From the IMG/VR virus record IMGVR_UViG_3300043449_001129, positions 1 through 40,289 of that record: DNA of 40,289 bases; one strand, written 5' to 3'. The position numbers were made by a program, and so were the translations under genes. Under the pieces are notes generated by a model that saw only the letters and a list, made by a program, of their open reading frames with translations, was not told where the DNA came from and did not search any database. Source of the DNA: a virus. This document shows, in pieces, positions 7,952 to 15,432 of this stretch (positions are counted from its first letter, which is position 1; each line of letters opens with the position of its first letter).

Positions 7952-8539
7952 ATGGGCGTGTGGTCTGTGACGGCGCCGGCGCTGGAGCCTATCGACCTGG
8001 CCGACGCGAAGCTGGCCGCCCGCATCGCTGACGACCAGACAGAGCTGGATGGCCTGATCACGATGTTGATCACGGCAGGCCGCGAGTGGGCCGAGAACTT
8101 CACCGGCCGTGCGTTCATCACGCAAACCTGGGAACGTAAATATGATCTCGGGTTTCCCGACGAGATTGAGTTACCGAAGCCACCCGTGCAGTCGGTGACC
8201 AGCGTCACCTACATTGACGGCAACGGCGTCACGCAGACGCTCAGCCCCTCGCTCTACATCACCTCGCTGTCGACGGGGCCGTATGCCATGCCGGGCCGCA
8301 TCGTGCCGGCGTATGGCCAGTCGTGGCCGTCCACGCGTTCGGTGCCCGATGCCGTCACCGTGCGGTATGTCTGCGGCTACGGCTCGACCGGCGACTCGGT
8401 GCCCGAGGCGATCAAGCTCGCCATCAAGATCCAGATCAGCACGCGCCTGGCGAACACCGAAGGCGTCGTCGTTGGCACCAGCGCCAGCCTCCTTCCGCAA
8501 GGGGATGAATATCTCCTCTGGCCGTTCAAGGTGTATTGA
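7952..8539 (+). CDS. Head-tail connector (gp6/phiE125 gp8-like adaptor)
   Basis: 195-residue protein with the typical order of this adaptor family: an N-terminal helical domain PIDLADAKLAARIADDQTELDGLITMLITAGREWAEN (shown in part: DLADAKLA and LITMLITAGREWAE), then FTGRAFITQTWE, a beta region with LPKPPVQSVTSVTYID, and the late conserved VPEAIKLAIKIQISTRL helix. It forms the ring below the portal that links the head to the tail. It starts three bases after the previous stop and its stop overlaps the head closure gene (TGATG). The fold pattern is clear and the position is as expected. Confidence 0.9.
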   Translation: MGVWSVTAPALEPIDLADAKLAARIADDQTELDGLITMLITAGREWAENFTGRAFITQTWERKYDLGFPDEIELPKPPVQSVTSVTYIDGNGVTQTLSPSLYITSLSTGPYAMPGRIVPAYGQSWPSTRSVPDAVTVRYVCGYGSTGDSVPEAIKLAIKIQISTRLANTEGVVVGTSASLLPQGDEYLLWPFKVY

Positions 8540-8874
8540 TGCGGCGACGTGGCGGCACGCGTCGGCACCTGGTGTCGTTGCAGGCGATCACGGGGCGGGT
8601 GGCGTCTGGGGACGGCTACCTGAACACCTGGACGTCGTATGGGACCGCCTACGCGTCGGTGCAGCCGGCCACGGCGTCCGCGGTTGAGCGGCTGACCGCG
8701 GGCACCCTGGAGACGCCGATCACGCACATCGTCGAGATGGACTATCGCGCAGCGATTCGGCCACAACATCGCGTCTGGTTGCAGGAGTCGCGCGCGCTCT
8801 ACATCCGCGGGATGCAGAACGTCGACGAGCGGGACATGACGACCGTGCTGCTGTGCGAGGAGCGGCCGTCATGA
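8539..8874 (+). CDS. Head closure / head-tail joining protein (SPP1 gp16-like)
   Basis: 111-residue protein. ATG 8539 is preferred over TTG 8536 because the TGATG overlap places it exactly at the upstream stop. The family pattern is visible: a basic start (RRRGGTRRHLVSLQ), GDGYLNTWTSYGTAYASVQP, then VEMDYRAAIRPQHRVWLQ and a final strand. These proteins close the portal channel after DNA packaging and receive the tail. The next gene starts inside the stop (ATGA). Short length and order fit the family. Confidence 0.85.
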   Translation: MRRRGGTRRHLVSLQAITGRVASGDGYLNTWTSYGTAYASVQPATASAVERLTAGTLETPITHIVEMDYRAAIRPQHRVWLQESRALYIRGMQNVDERDMTTVLLCEERPS

Positions 8875-9293
8875 GCGCCGTGTTTGAACTTGACACCAAG
8901 TCGCTGCTGGATGCGCTGACCGCACTCGGCCATCAGGTCGACGGCCAGGTGAGTCAGCTCGTCGAGACACACGCGCGCGAGTTCGCGGCCGAGATGCCGT
9001 CCAAGTATCCGTCGGTCACGGGCAATTTACGCGGTCACGTCACGCTGACCCAGGTCGCACCACACGACGTGCGGGTTCGGCTGACGGCGAGGCACGCGCA
9101 TCTGTACGAATTTGGCACCATCCGGCGGTTCACCGCTGAGTCGGGCGCCCATCGAGGAGAGATGCCCGCCAAGCCGACGTTCGTGCCGGCGGTGATCAAT
9201 GCGCGCCTCCGCATGATGCTGGCGGCGGTCGCCTTACTGCGGTCGCTGAAACCCAAGGGATTCAGCGGCGCGCTCGACGTGAGAAAATCGTGA
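8871..9293 (+). CDS. HK97 gp10-like tail/neck protein
   Basis: 140-residue protein whose ATG at 8871 overlaps the previous stop. It has the gp10-like layout: a helical start with KSLLDALTALGHQVDGQVSQL, then YPSVTGNLRGHVTL (typically KTGRLRDS in relatives), then HAHLYEFGTIRRF, matching the family's hYa.yvEyGT segment, and KPTFVPAVINAR near the end. It is a minor neck or tail completion component between head closure and tail terminator. The following GTG overlaps by four bases. Confidence 0.88.
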   Translation: MSAVFELDTKSLLDALTALGHQVDGQVSQLVETHAREFAAEMPSKYPSVTGNLRGHVTLTQVAPHDVRVRLTARHAHLYEFGTIRRFTAESGAHRGEMPAKPTFVPAVINARLRMMLAAVALLRSLKPKGFSGALDVRKS

Positions 9294-9715
9294 GCGCGAT
9301 CGACACCGCTCTGGTGAACGCGCTGAAGGGGGACGCCACGTTGACCGTGCTGGCGCCTGGCGGCGTGTTTCGTGACGTCGCGCCCGAGGCCGTGGTCACC
9401 TCGTCGCTCGCCGATGCCTCGCAGGTATTCGGCCTTGTCACGTTGCAGTCGTCCAAGCGGACCTATGCCTTCGGGTCGCCAGCGTTTGAGGACTGCCTGT
9501 ATCTCGTCAAATTCGTGTCGCCATCGACCAGCCCCATCGGCGCGCAGGCGGCCGTCGACCGCGCGGAAGTCGTGCTCTCCACGCTTGCGGTGTCCGGGTT
9601 TGCGGTGTCCTGCTCACGGCGGGACGAGCGCATTGCCTACGTCGAATCGGATGGGCCGGTGTTCTGGCAACACCGTGGCGTCTCGTGGCTGGTCGAGGCC
9701 AGCCCGACGCCATGA
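9290..9715 (+). CDS. Tail completion / tail terminator-like protein (DUF3168-like)
   Basis: 141-residue protein with the GTG start overlapping the gp10-like stop. The sequence follows the DUF3168 pattern: an N-terminal helix IDTALVNALKGD, VFRDVAPEAV, then YLVKFVSPS as the central strand, a helix AQAAVDRAEVVLSTL, and a late strand AYVESDGPVFWQHRGVSWLV. These proteins cap the tail tube and attach it to the head. Its stop overlaps the glycosyltransferase start (ATGA), which puts that enzyme in the same translational unit. Confidence 0.82.
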   Translation: MSAIDTALVNALKGDATLTVLAPGGVFRDVAPEAVVTSSLADASQVFGLVTLQSSKRTYAFGSPAFEDCLYLVKFVSPSTSPIGAQAAVDRAEVVLSTLAVSGFAVSCSRRDERIAYVESDGPVFWQHRGVSWLVEASPTP

Positions 9716-10797
9716 AGCTGCTGCTGGTCGGTCCGGGTGCGTCGTGGTCCACCGCGGACGTCGAATCGGGCTTGCTCTATGGCTTGCAGCACCACGGCGT
9801 CGAGGTGATCCGCTACGCACTCGACGGGCGAATCAACGGCGCGCAACGGTTCCTCTATACCGCCTGGCGCCTCAAGAAGAAATCCGATCCGACGATGGAG
9901 CGCCCGACCTTTGCGGACATTCTGTATCAGGCGGGCATGGGCGTGCTTGAGCGGGCCTTGCGCCACCAAGTCGACGCGGTGGTCGTGGTGAGCGGCATGT
10001 ATCTGCATCCAGACGTGTTGATCCTGATGCGCCGCGCTGGCCTGAAAGTCACGATTCTGTTTACCGAATCGCCTTATGACGTCGAGCAGGAGCTGCAACG
10101 CGCACAACTGGTGCATGGCTGCTGGACGAACGAGCGCACGTGCGTGGCGCAGTTTCGCAGCGTCAATCCCAATAGCGGCTACTTGCCGCACGCCTGGCAC
10201 CCGGAGCGGCACAAGCCAGGCCCGCAACCGAACGACGACGGGGTGCCCGCGCACGACGTGGTGTTCGTCGGCTCGGCGTTCCGGGAGCGGATTGAATGGT
10301 TCCGCGCGATTGACTGGACCGGCATCGACCTGGGCCTCTATGGCAATTGGGAGGCGCTCGGATCGCGTGATCCGTTGCGGCGGTTCCTGCGCGGCGGGCC
10401 AACATCGAACGCGGTCTCTGCGGCGCTCTACCGACGCGCGAAAGTCGGGTTGAACCTGTATCGCAGCTCGAAGGGGTTCGGCCGGCAAGCCCCACGCATT
10501 GTGCCGTCGTCGGCCGAGTCTCTCTCACCGCGTGCGTATGAGCTCGCGGCGTGTGGCGCGTTCCATCTTTCTGATGCCCGTGCGGAGGTGTGCGAAGTGT
10601 TCGGCGCAGCGGTGCCGACCTTCACCACGCCCACGGAGGCAGCGGCCTTGATCCGGCGCTGGTTGGCAGACGATGCCGGCCGCGCGGCTGTGGCTGCTTC
10701 ACTCCCGGCCATGGTGGCTGAGTCGTCGTGGGTGCATCGCGCATCACACGTCATCACGGATCTGGCCGCGCTGATCGATGCGCGGCGCGTGGCGTAG
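9712..10797 (+). CDS. CgeB-like glycosyltransferase (GT4-type fold)
   Basis: 361-residue predicted sugar transferase. It opens with a Rossmann strand MKLLLVGPGA, continues with VVVSGMYLHPDVLILMRRAG and VTILFTESPYD (about 90-123), and has the linker SGYLPHAWHPERH (155-167) and VVFVGSAFRERIEWF (183-197). The C-terminal donor-binding block SPRAYELAACGAF (272-284) is the signature of the Glyco_trans_1_2 family. ATG 9712 overlaps the tail completion stop (ATGA), so it is embedded between tail completion and major tail genes and not a late insertion at an edge. In-frame codons to 9685 lie inside the previous gene. Likely acceptors are a virion protein, a host surface glycan or DNA; the location points to a virion protein. 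The acceptor is inference. Confidence 0.85.
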   Translation: MKLLLVGPGASWSTADVESGLLYGLQHHGVEVIRYALDGRINGAQRFLYTAWRLKKKSDPTMERPTFADILYQAGMGVLERALRHQVDAVVVVSGMYLHPDVLILMRRAGLKVTILFTESPYDVEQELQRAQLVHGCWTNERTCVAQFRSVNPNSGYLPHAWHPERHKPGPQPNDDGVPAHDVVFVGSAFRERIEWFRAIDWTGIDLGLYGNWEALGSRDPLRRFLRGGPTSNAVSAALYRRAKVGLNLYRSSKGFGRQAPRIVPSSAESLSPRAYELAACGAFHLSDARAEVCEVFGAAVPTFTTPTEAAALIRRWLADDAGRAAVAASLPAMVAESSWVHRASHVITDLAALIDARRVA

Positions 10798-10809
10798 GAG
10801 TACACAGCA

Positions 10810-11208
10810 ATGGCGAAATATCACGGACAGGGCGGACGCGTTTACATGTCGACCAGCGGCGGCGGCACGGCGGTGCAGCAGGTGGCGCTGACCTCGTGGT
10901 CCCTGGACATGCCCACCGATCGCGTGGAAGTCACGTCCTTCGAGGACAACAATAAAGTCTACGTCCAGGGCAAGCGCGACATTTCGGGCTCGCTCGCGGG
11001 CTACTACGACGACACCGACGACAGCCTCTTCGACGCGGCGGACAGTTCCACGCCCGTGAAGATGTATCTGTATCCGACCTCGGCGGTCGCCACCCAGTAT
11101 TTCTACGGCACGGCGTGGGTCGACGCGTCGATCGAAGTCGGCGTCGATGCGGCCATCACCGTTTCCGGCACGTTCCAGGCGGCGACGACCTGGACGCGTA
11201 AGCCGTAA
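10810..11208 (+). CDS. Major tail (tube) protein
   Basis: 132-residue protein with GGAG overlapping the previous stop. Key segments are LTSWSLDMPTDRVEVTSFEDNNKVYVQG, quoted here in part (RVEVTSFEDNNKVYVQG), then RDISGSLAGYYDDTDDSLFDAA, of which GSLAGYYDD is typical, and a final beta strand set (ITVSGTFQAATTW). This is the layout of siphovirus tube proteins that stack in hexameric rings. Position just before the frameshifted chaperone and tape measure supports this strongly. Confidence 0.88.
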   Translation: MAKYHGQGGRVYMSTSGGGTAVQQVALTSWSLDMPTDRVEVTSFEDNNKVYVQGKRDISGSLAGYYDDTDDSLFDAADSSTPVKMYLYPTSAVATQYFYGTAWVDASIEVGVDAAITVSGTFQAATTWTRKP

Positions 11209-11219
11209 ACGCGTAGCGC

Positions 11220-11504
11220 ATGGGTCATTCGCTGGGAGTCAGGGGACGTGAGGGACGCCTCAAGGTCGGCTATCAAGTGGCCGCCGAGCTGGGCGCGTTC
11301 TCCATGTCGCCTGGTGTCCCCGGCGAATGGCAGATCGAGGCATCAGTCGTCAAGGCTGATGAGTTTTGGCTAACCCAGGATGGCACGCGAACGCTCGAGC
11401 TCACCGTTGGCGCACAACGGTGGATCTGGCGCAACGCGGATCGACTGGTGGTGGACGGAGGCACGGTGAAAGGCACCGTGGCCGGCCGTCCCGAAAGGCG
11501 GTAG
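11220..11504 (+). CDS. Small tail-module protein, unrecognised
   Basis: 94-residue ORF between the tube protein and the tail assembly chaperone. It has a basic start and a short beta-type domain with WQIEASVVKADEFWLTQDGTRTLELTV and WIWRNADRLVVDGGTVKG (only motifs, not the full sequence, are given). No strong ribosome binding site is visible. It lies three bases before the next gene. It may be a minor tube component, but there is no recognisable family. Confidence 0.65.
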   Translation: MGHSLGVRGREGRLKVGYQVAAELGAFSMSPGVPGEWQIEASVVKADEFWLTQDGTRTLELTVGAQRWIWRNADRLVVDGGTVKGTVAGRPERR

Positions 11505-11507
11505 ACG

Positions 11508-11963
11508 ATGGCGAAGCGACTGCGTTTTGTGCAACCGGTGACCGACCGGCTGGATCTGACGGACGGCGATTGGCTCGAGGTGAAACGGCAACTGACCGTG
11601 GGCGAGCGCCGCGGCATTCTCTCGCGGGCGGCCAAGGGCGGCGTGTCGACGGATGGCCAACGGGTGCATCTGGACGGTGCGGAAATGGCCTTTGCGCGTG
11701 TTGAGACGTGGCTGCTGGATTGGTCGTTCAAGGACGCCACCGACAAGCCGATGAAGCTGACGCCGGCGGCGATACGCGCGCTGGACGCGGACTCGTTTGC
11801 GGAGATTGAAACCGCGCTCGACAAGCATGAAGAGGCGGTCGACGCCGCAAAAAACTCGCCAGCGTCGATGGCGCCTGGGTCATCGACGCCGACGCTGCCC
11901 GCGACCGCCTCCGAGGCGAGTTTGCGCTCTGCCTCCGGCTCGGATACACCTACGGGGATTTGA
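11508..11963 (+). CDS. Tail assembly chaperone, zero-frame product (gpG-like)
   Basis: 151-residue short product. It starts at ATG 11508 three bases after the previous stop. The domain to residue 115 or so is soluble and helical with PVTDRLDLTDGDWLEVKRQL and WLLDWSFKDATDKPMKLT, as in siphovirus chaperones of the tape measure protein. After the slippery site, the zero-frame tail becomes low in complexity (Ser, Thr, Pro, Ala), as expected for a reading frame that is not under protein selection. The gene lies directly before the tape measure gene, as in lambda, HK97 and many others. Confidence 0.9.
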   Translation: MAKRLRFVQPVTDRLDLTDGDWLEVKRQLTVGERRGILSRAAKGGVSTDGQRVHLDGAEMAFARVETWLLDWSFKDATDKPMKLTPAAIRALDADSFAEIETALDKHEEAVDAAKNSPASMAPGSSTPTLPATASEASLRSASGSDTPTGI

Positions 11964-12034
11964 TGGCCTTGGATCAGCACACGTATACCGAGCTGATCCA
12001 CTGGTTCAACACTGTGGTCTGTAAGGAGCAGTGA
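11508..12034 (+). CDS. Tail assembly chaperone, frameshift fusion (gpG-GT-like)
   Basis: Long product of the chaperone gene, made by a -1 shift at 11849-11855: 116 codons from 11508 to 11855, then reading resumes at base 11855 and continues to TGA 12032-12034, adding 59 residues (about 175 in all). The added part contains LRLGYTYGDLMALDQHTYTE followed by an IHWFN segment, resembling the T domain of gpGT-type proteins. Such fusions bind the tape measure protein and recruit tube subunits during tail assembly. There is no stop in the -1 frame across this stretch, and it has no start codon of its own near the front. The next ribosome binding site, AAGGAG 12023-12028, lies inside its end. Confidence 0.88.
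11849..11855 (+). promoter_or_regulatory. Programmed -1 ribosomal frameshift site A AAA AAC
   Basis: In the zero frame the codons read GCA AAA AAC (11847-11855), giving the canonical slippery heptamer X XXY YYZ = A AAA AAC. A slip of one base gives AAA AAA and opens the 59-codon -1 frame to 12034. The six-A run stands out in this GC-rich genome. Position between tail tube and tape measure genes matches the conserved site in long-tailed phages. Confidence 0.9.
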
Positions 12035-12036
12035 CG

Positions 12037-12123
12037 ATGCCTCGGCCCCGCACTATCCAAGACGAGAAAGACGCCGCATATCGCGCAGTGTGCAATAGGG
12101 CCAAAGGCTGGAGGGCCGCATAG
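12037..12123 (+). CDS. 28-residue basic small protein before the tape measure
   Basis: Short ORF starting at ATG 12037, eight bases after AAGGAG (12023-12028), and ending in TAG 12121-12123 directly abutting the tape measure ATG. It encodes a charged peptide (MPRPRTIQDEKDAAYRAV at the start). Its 3' part holds GGAGGG (12110-12115), which is the ribosome binding site of the tape measure gene. It may be a translated leader that couples chaperone and tape measure synthesis. No function is recognisable. Confidence 0.5.
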   Translation: MPRPRTIQDEKDAAYRAVCNRAKGWRAA

Positions 12124-15100
12124 ATGGCGCTTTCAGCATCGTTGAGTCTCGACATCAAATCGTTCCAGGCCGGCCTTGATCGGGCCGAGGTGGAATTGCA
12201 GACGTTCGAGCGCGCGACGAAATCCGTCAACCGTGATCTGAAGCGGTTGATGGAGGATTTCTCCGGACAGAAGATCGCGGTGGAAGCCGAGCGCATGGCC
12301 GAAGCGGTCAAGCGCCTCGGCGGCGCGTCGAAGCTCACCGAGAACGAGCAGCGGCGCGTCAATACGGCCGTGACAGAGGCGCTGGCGAAGTATCGGGCGC
12401 TCGGGCAAGAGGCGCCCGCGCATCTTGTGGCGCTGCAAACGGCGACGGCTGGCACGACGACGAAGACCTCGGCACTCGTTGGCGCTGTCGGCCAGATGGC
12501 GGCGGCGTTTTCCGTCGCGGCCCTGGTGCAACGTGCGGCCTCGGCGCTGATCAGCTTTGGCGCGGCGGCGTTACGGAGCGCGGGAGAACTGACCGACTTG
12601 CGTGCGGCCACGGGCGTCTCGCTCGGCATGTTGCAACGCTGGGGGCACGTCGCTGAACAAGGCGGCGTGCAGCTTGAGGACATGACCAAGGCGTCGTTCA
12701 AGCTGGGCGTGGCGCTTGACGGCGGCAGCGGGTCCGTGCGTGAGGCGGTGTCGCGTCTCAATCTGTCGTTTGAGTCGCTGCGCGCGATGAAGCCGGAAGA
12801 CCAGCTCGACACGATTTTGCGTGCGGCGGATGCGCTCGGACCCTCACAAGAGCGCAACGCGGTCCTGGTCGATCTGTTTGGCGCAAATGGCGCGGTGGCA
12901 CTGGCAAAGGTGTCGGATGGCTACGCCGGCGTGGCCGATGAAGCCTCGCGCTCGGCGGATCAGCAGATCGAAGCGCTGGACCGGGCGGGCGACGCCTGGG
13001 CGCGGCTGCTGCGGAATGCGGGCACGTTGGCCACGTCTGCGTCTGGCACGCTCGCGCTCTGGGCCGAAGACTTATTGGCCGCCGTCAAGCTGACCACCGA
13101 TGGCCTGGATCGATTCAATTCGGTGCAGAAGATCGTGATTGCGCAAATTCTGAACAACGGCGGCGAAGGGCTGGCCGAGTTCATCCGCAAGATTGACGAG
13201 GCGCAGCAGTCGTCCACGAACGCCATTGGGCAGCAGTCGAGCACGACCACCAATTATGTGCAGGCGTTGACAGCGATGCGCGCGGAGATTGCCGAAGTCG
13301 TCAAGGCGCACGGAACGCAACTTGAGGCGGCGATCAAGCTGGGCGTGTCTCAGGAAGAGATTGAGCGTCGGTTCGGCTTGTCGGCCGAGGCCCAGCGGCT
13401 TTACTCGTCGATGACGAAGGACGCCACGGCAGCAACAAAGGCAGGCACGACGGAAGCCACACGCCGCGCAGAGGCGGAGGATCGCTCCCAGAAGCAGTTC
13501 CGCGACTCGATCAAGTTCCTGGACATGTACAAGGGCGGCTATATGGCCGTCACGAACGCGATCGAGGACAACAGAGCGGCGATTAATGACGTGCGCCAGT
13601 CGATGGAGGCGATGAGCCGGATCACCTTCAATAATAATTTTGTTCCGTTCACCGCGGCCGTGAAGCAGTTGTCCTCGGGCGCAATGCCGAAGTTGAAAAC
13701 AGAGGTGAAGAACACAGAGGATGCGCTTGGCGATCTCTCAAGTGCTCTTGCAGACTTCGCCCAGATTTCGGGCGGCAAAACGCTGGACAGTCTGTCGAAA
13801 ATTGTTGGCGGCATGGCTGCGGCCGCAAAAGCGACGAAGACATTTACGGATGCGTTGGACGGCTGGAAAACGACAAAGACCGTCAGCGGCCTCATCCAAA
13901 TGTCTGGTGCTGTGCTCACACTGGTGTCGTCGCTCAAGCAGATGGCAAGCGCGTCGAAGGACGGGTCGTTTGAGCAACTGGGCACGATCATCGCTGGCGC
14001 GCAAGCCGGGATGAAGATTGGCGGCGCCATTGCGCCCGGTATCGGGACGGCCATCGGCGGGTTTCTTGGAGCCGTTTCAGGATTCGTCGCAAACATGGTG
14101 TTTGCCCAGAAGAAGGTGCAGGAGATTTCAAATCTGCTCAAGGAATGGCCGGACATCATTGCCACGTCCACCACTAATACCGGGTTTCTCCGCAACAATT
14201 TAGGAGAGACGTTGCGGGAGATGGTGAGACTTGGACGCGCCACGCAGGCCGTCAAGGACTATGTGGCGGACCTTGCGTCATTGATCACTGAGGGCTTCAA
14301 CGGCGTGGTGCTCGGCGTGGTGCGCTGGGAGGCGGTTGGCGATGCGGTCAGAACGGCGCAGAAGAATATTGACGATCTGAACAAGACCGACCTCAAAGAC
14401 CGCGGCACCGAGTGGATTTTGAAGATGGCCACGGCGCAGAAGGCGTTAACGGCTGCCTTAGAGGAGCAGTATGCCGCCGCCGCAAGCGCCAGAAGTTCGC
14501 TTGCGGATCTTGGCACGCAAGCTTTGGCCACGTTCAATGCCGCCATGGCGTCGGGTTTGACCTTCAGCCAGGCGCTGACCAAAATCCAGCCAGGCATCCA
14601 GGCACTCATCAAGGCATACGCGGATCTCGGCATCCCGATTGAAGACGCGGGCCTGAAGTTCCTAGCGACGGTTAGTCAGATTGTTGCCGGCAACCCTGCG
14701 CTAATCGCCGGCGTCGATGCTTTAGCGCAGAGCGTAAAAGCGCTTACCAATCTGGGAATGTTGGACCCGGCGACGTTCTCCGCGATGCAGCGCACCGCGA
14801 TTGACATGTTCACACGGATCGCAGCTGAGGTTGAAAAGGCCGGGCTGACTGGCGAGGAAGCGGCCCGCGCGACCTTGCTGCCGATGCAGCAGTATCTGCG
14901 CGATGCCGCAGAAGCGGCAAAAAGGCTCGGCATTCCACTGAGCGAAGACACGCAAAAGATGATCGATCAATCAAAGGCGCTCGGCATCTGGCAGGACAAC
15001 TCCGAAACCATGATTGATGTCCTTGTCGATATGCGTAGCGCCATTCGTGAGCTCGTCGACGCGCTTAAAGGCATCCCGCGCAAAACTACTACCGAGATTG

Positions 15101-15432
15101 AAACACGCTACACCACCACTGGAGCGCCGCCGGACCCGGACCCGGACCCTGACCGTGACGGTAAGCGCAGAGGGTTTGCCCACGGCAGTGGCGGTATCAA
15201 AGACTTCGGCCGCGGCACGCCCGCCGTGCTGCACGGCCGGGAACGCGTGCAGACCGAGGCGCAAATGCACGCCGAGCAGAAGTCCCTGGTGAATAGCGGA
15301 GCGGCGTCACGCGTCACCACGCCGATCGTGACGTCAGGCACCATCGTCGTGCCGCTCTACATGGACGGCAAACAAATTGCCGAGGCGACGGTACCGTATA
15401 TTCCGGCTGCCCTCTCACGGAGGGGCGTCTAG
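12124..15432 (+). CDS. Tape measure protein
   Basis: 1102-residue protein whose length sets the tail length and which may pass through the tube into the host envelope at infection. It starts with the usual LSLDIKSFQAGLDRAEVELQ pattern (quoted in part: DIKSFQAGLDRAE), is largely coiled and helical, and has two hydrophobic stretches, about residues 118-150 and 622-660, the second Gly/Ala-rich (AGMKIGGAIAPGIGTAIGG). The C-terminus has FAHGSGGIKDFGRGTPAVLHG and ERVQTEAQM, common at tape measure ends. From the usual relation of about 1.5 angstrom per residue, a tail near 165 nm is expected. The stop overlaps the next GTG by one base (TAGTG). Confidence 0.95.
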   Translation: MALSASLSLDIKSFQAGLDRAEVELQTFERATKSVNRDLKRLMEDFSGQKIAVEAERMAEAVKRLGGASKLTENEQRRVNTAVTEALAKYRALGQEAPAHLVALQTATAGTTTKTSALVGAVGQMAAAFSVAALVQRAASALISFGAAALRSAGELTDLRAATGVSLGMLQRWGHVAEQGGVQLEDMTKASFKLGVALDGGSGSVREAVSRLNLSFESLRAMKPEDQLDTILRAADALGPSQERNAVLVDLFGANGAVALAKVSDGYAGVADEASRSADQQIEALDRAGDAWARLLRNAGTLATSASGTLALWAEDLLAAVKLTTDGLDRFNSVQKIVIAQILNNGGEGLAEFIRKIDEAQQSSTNAIGQQSSTTTNYVQALTAMRAEIAEVVKAHGTQLEAAIKLGVSQEEIERRFGLSAEAQRLYSSMTKDATAATKAGTTEATRRAEAEDRSQKQFRDSIKFLDMYKGGYMAVTNAIEDNRAAINDVRQSMEAMSRITFNNNFVPFTAAVKQLSSGAMPKLKTEVKNTEDALGDLSSALADFAQISGGKTLDSLSKIVGGMAAAAKATKTFTDALDGWKTTKTVSGLIQMSGAVLTLVSSLKQMASASKDGSFEQLGTIIAGAQAGMKIGGAIAPGIGTAIGGFLGAVSGFVANMVFAQKKVQEISNLLKEWPDIIATSTTNTGFLRNNLGETLREMVRLGRATQAVKDYVADLASLITEGFNGVVLGVVRWEAVGDAVRTAQKNIDDLNKTDLKDRGTEWILKMATAQKALTAALEEQYAAAASARSSLADLGTQALATFNAAMASGLTFSQALTKIQPGIQALIKAYADLGIPIEDAGLKFLATVSQIVAGNPALIAGVDALAQSVKALTNLGMLDPATFSAMQRTAIDMFTRIAAEVEKAGLTGEEAARATLLPMQQYLRDAAEAAKRLGIPLSEDTQKMIDQSKALGIWQDNSETMIDVLVDMRSAIRELVDALKGIPRKTTTEIETRYTTTGAPPDPDPDPDRDGKRRGFAHGSGGIKDFGRGTPAVLHGRERVQTEAQMHAEQKSLVNSGAASRVTTPIVTSGTIVVPLYMDGKQIAEATVPYIPAALSRRGV

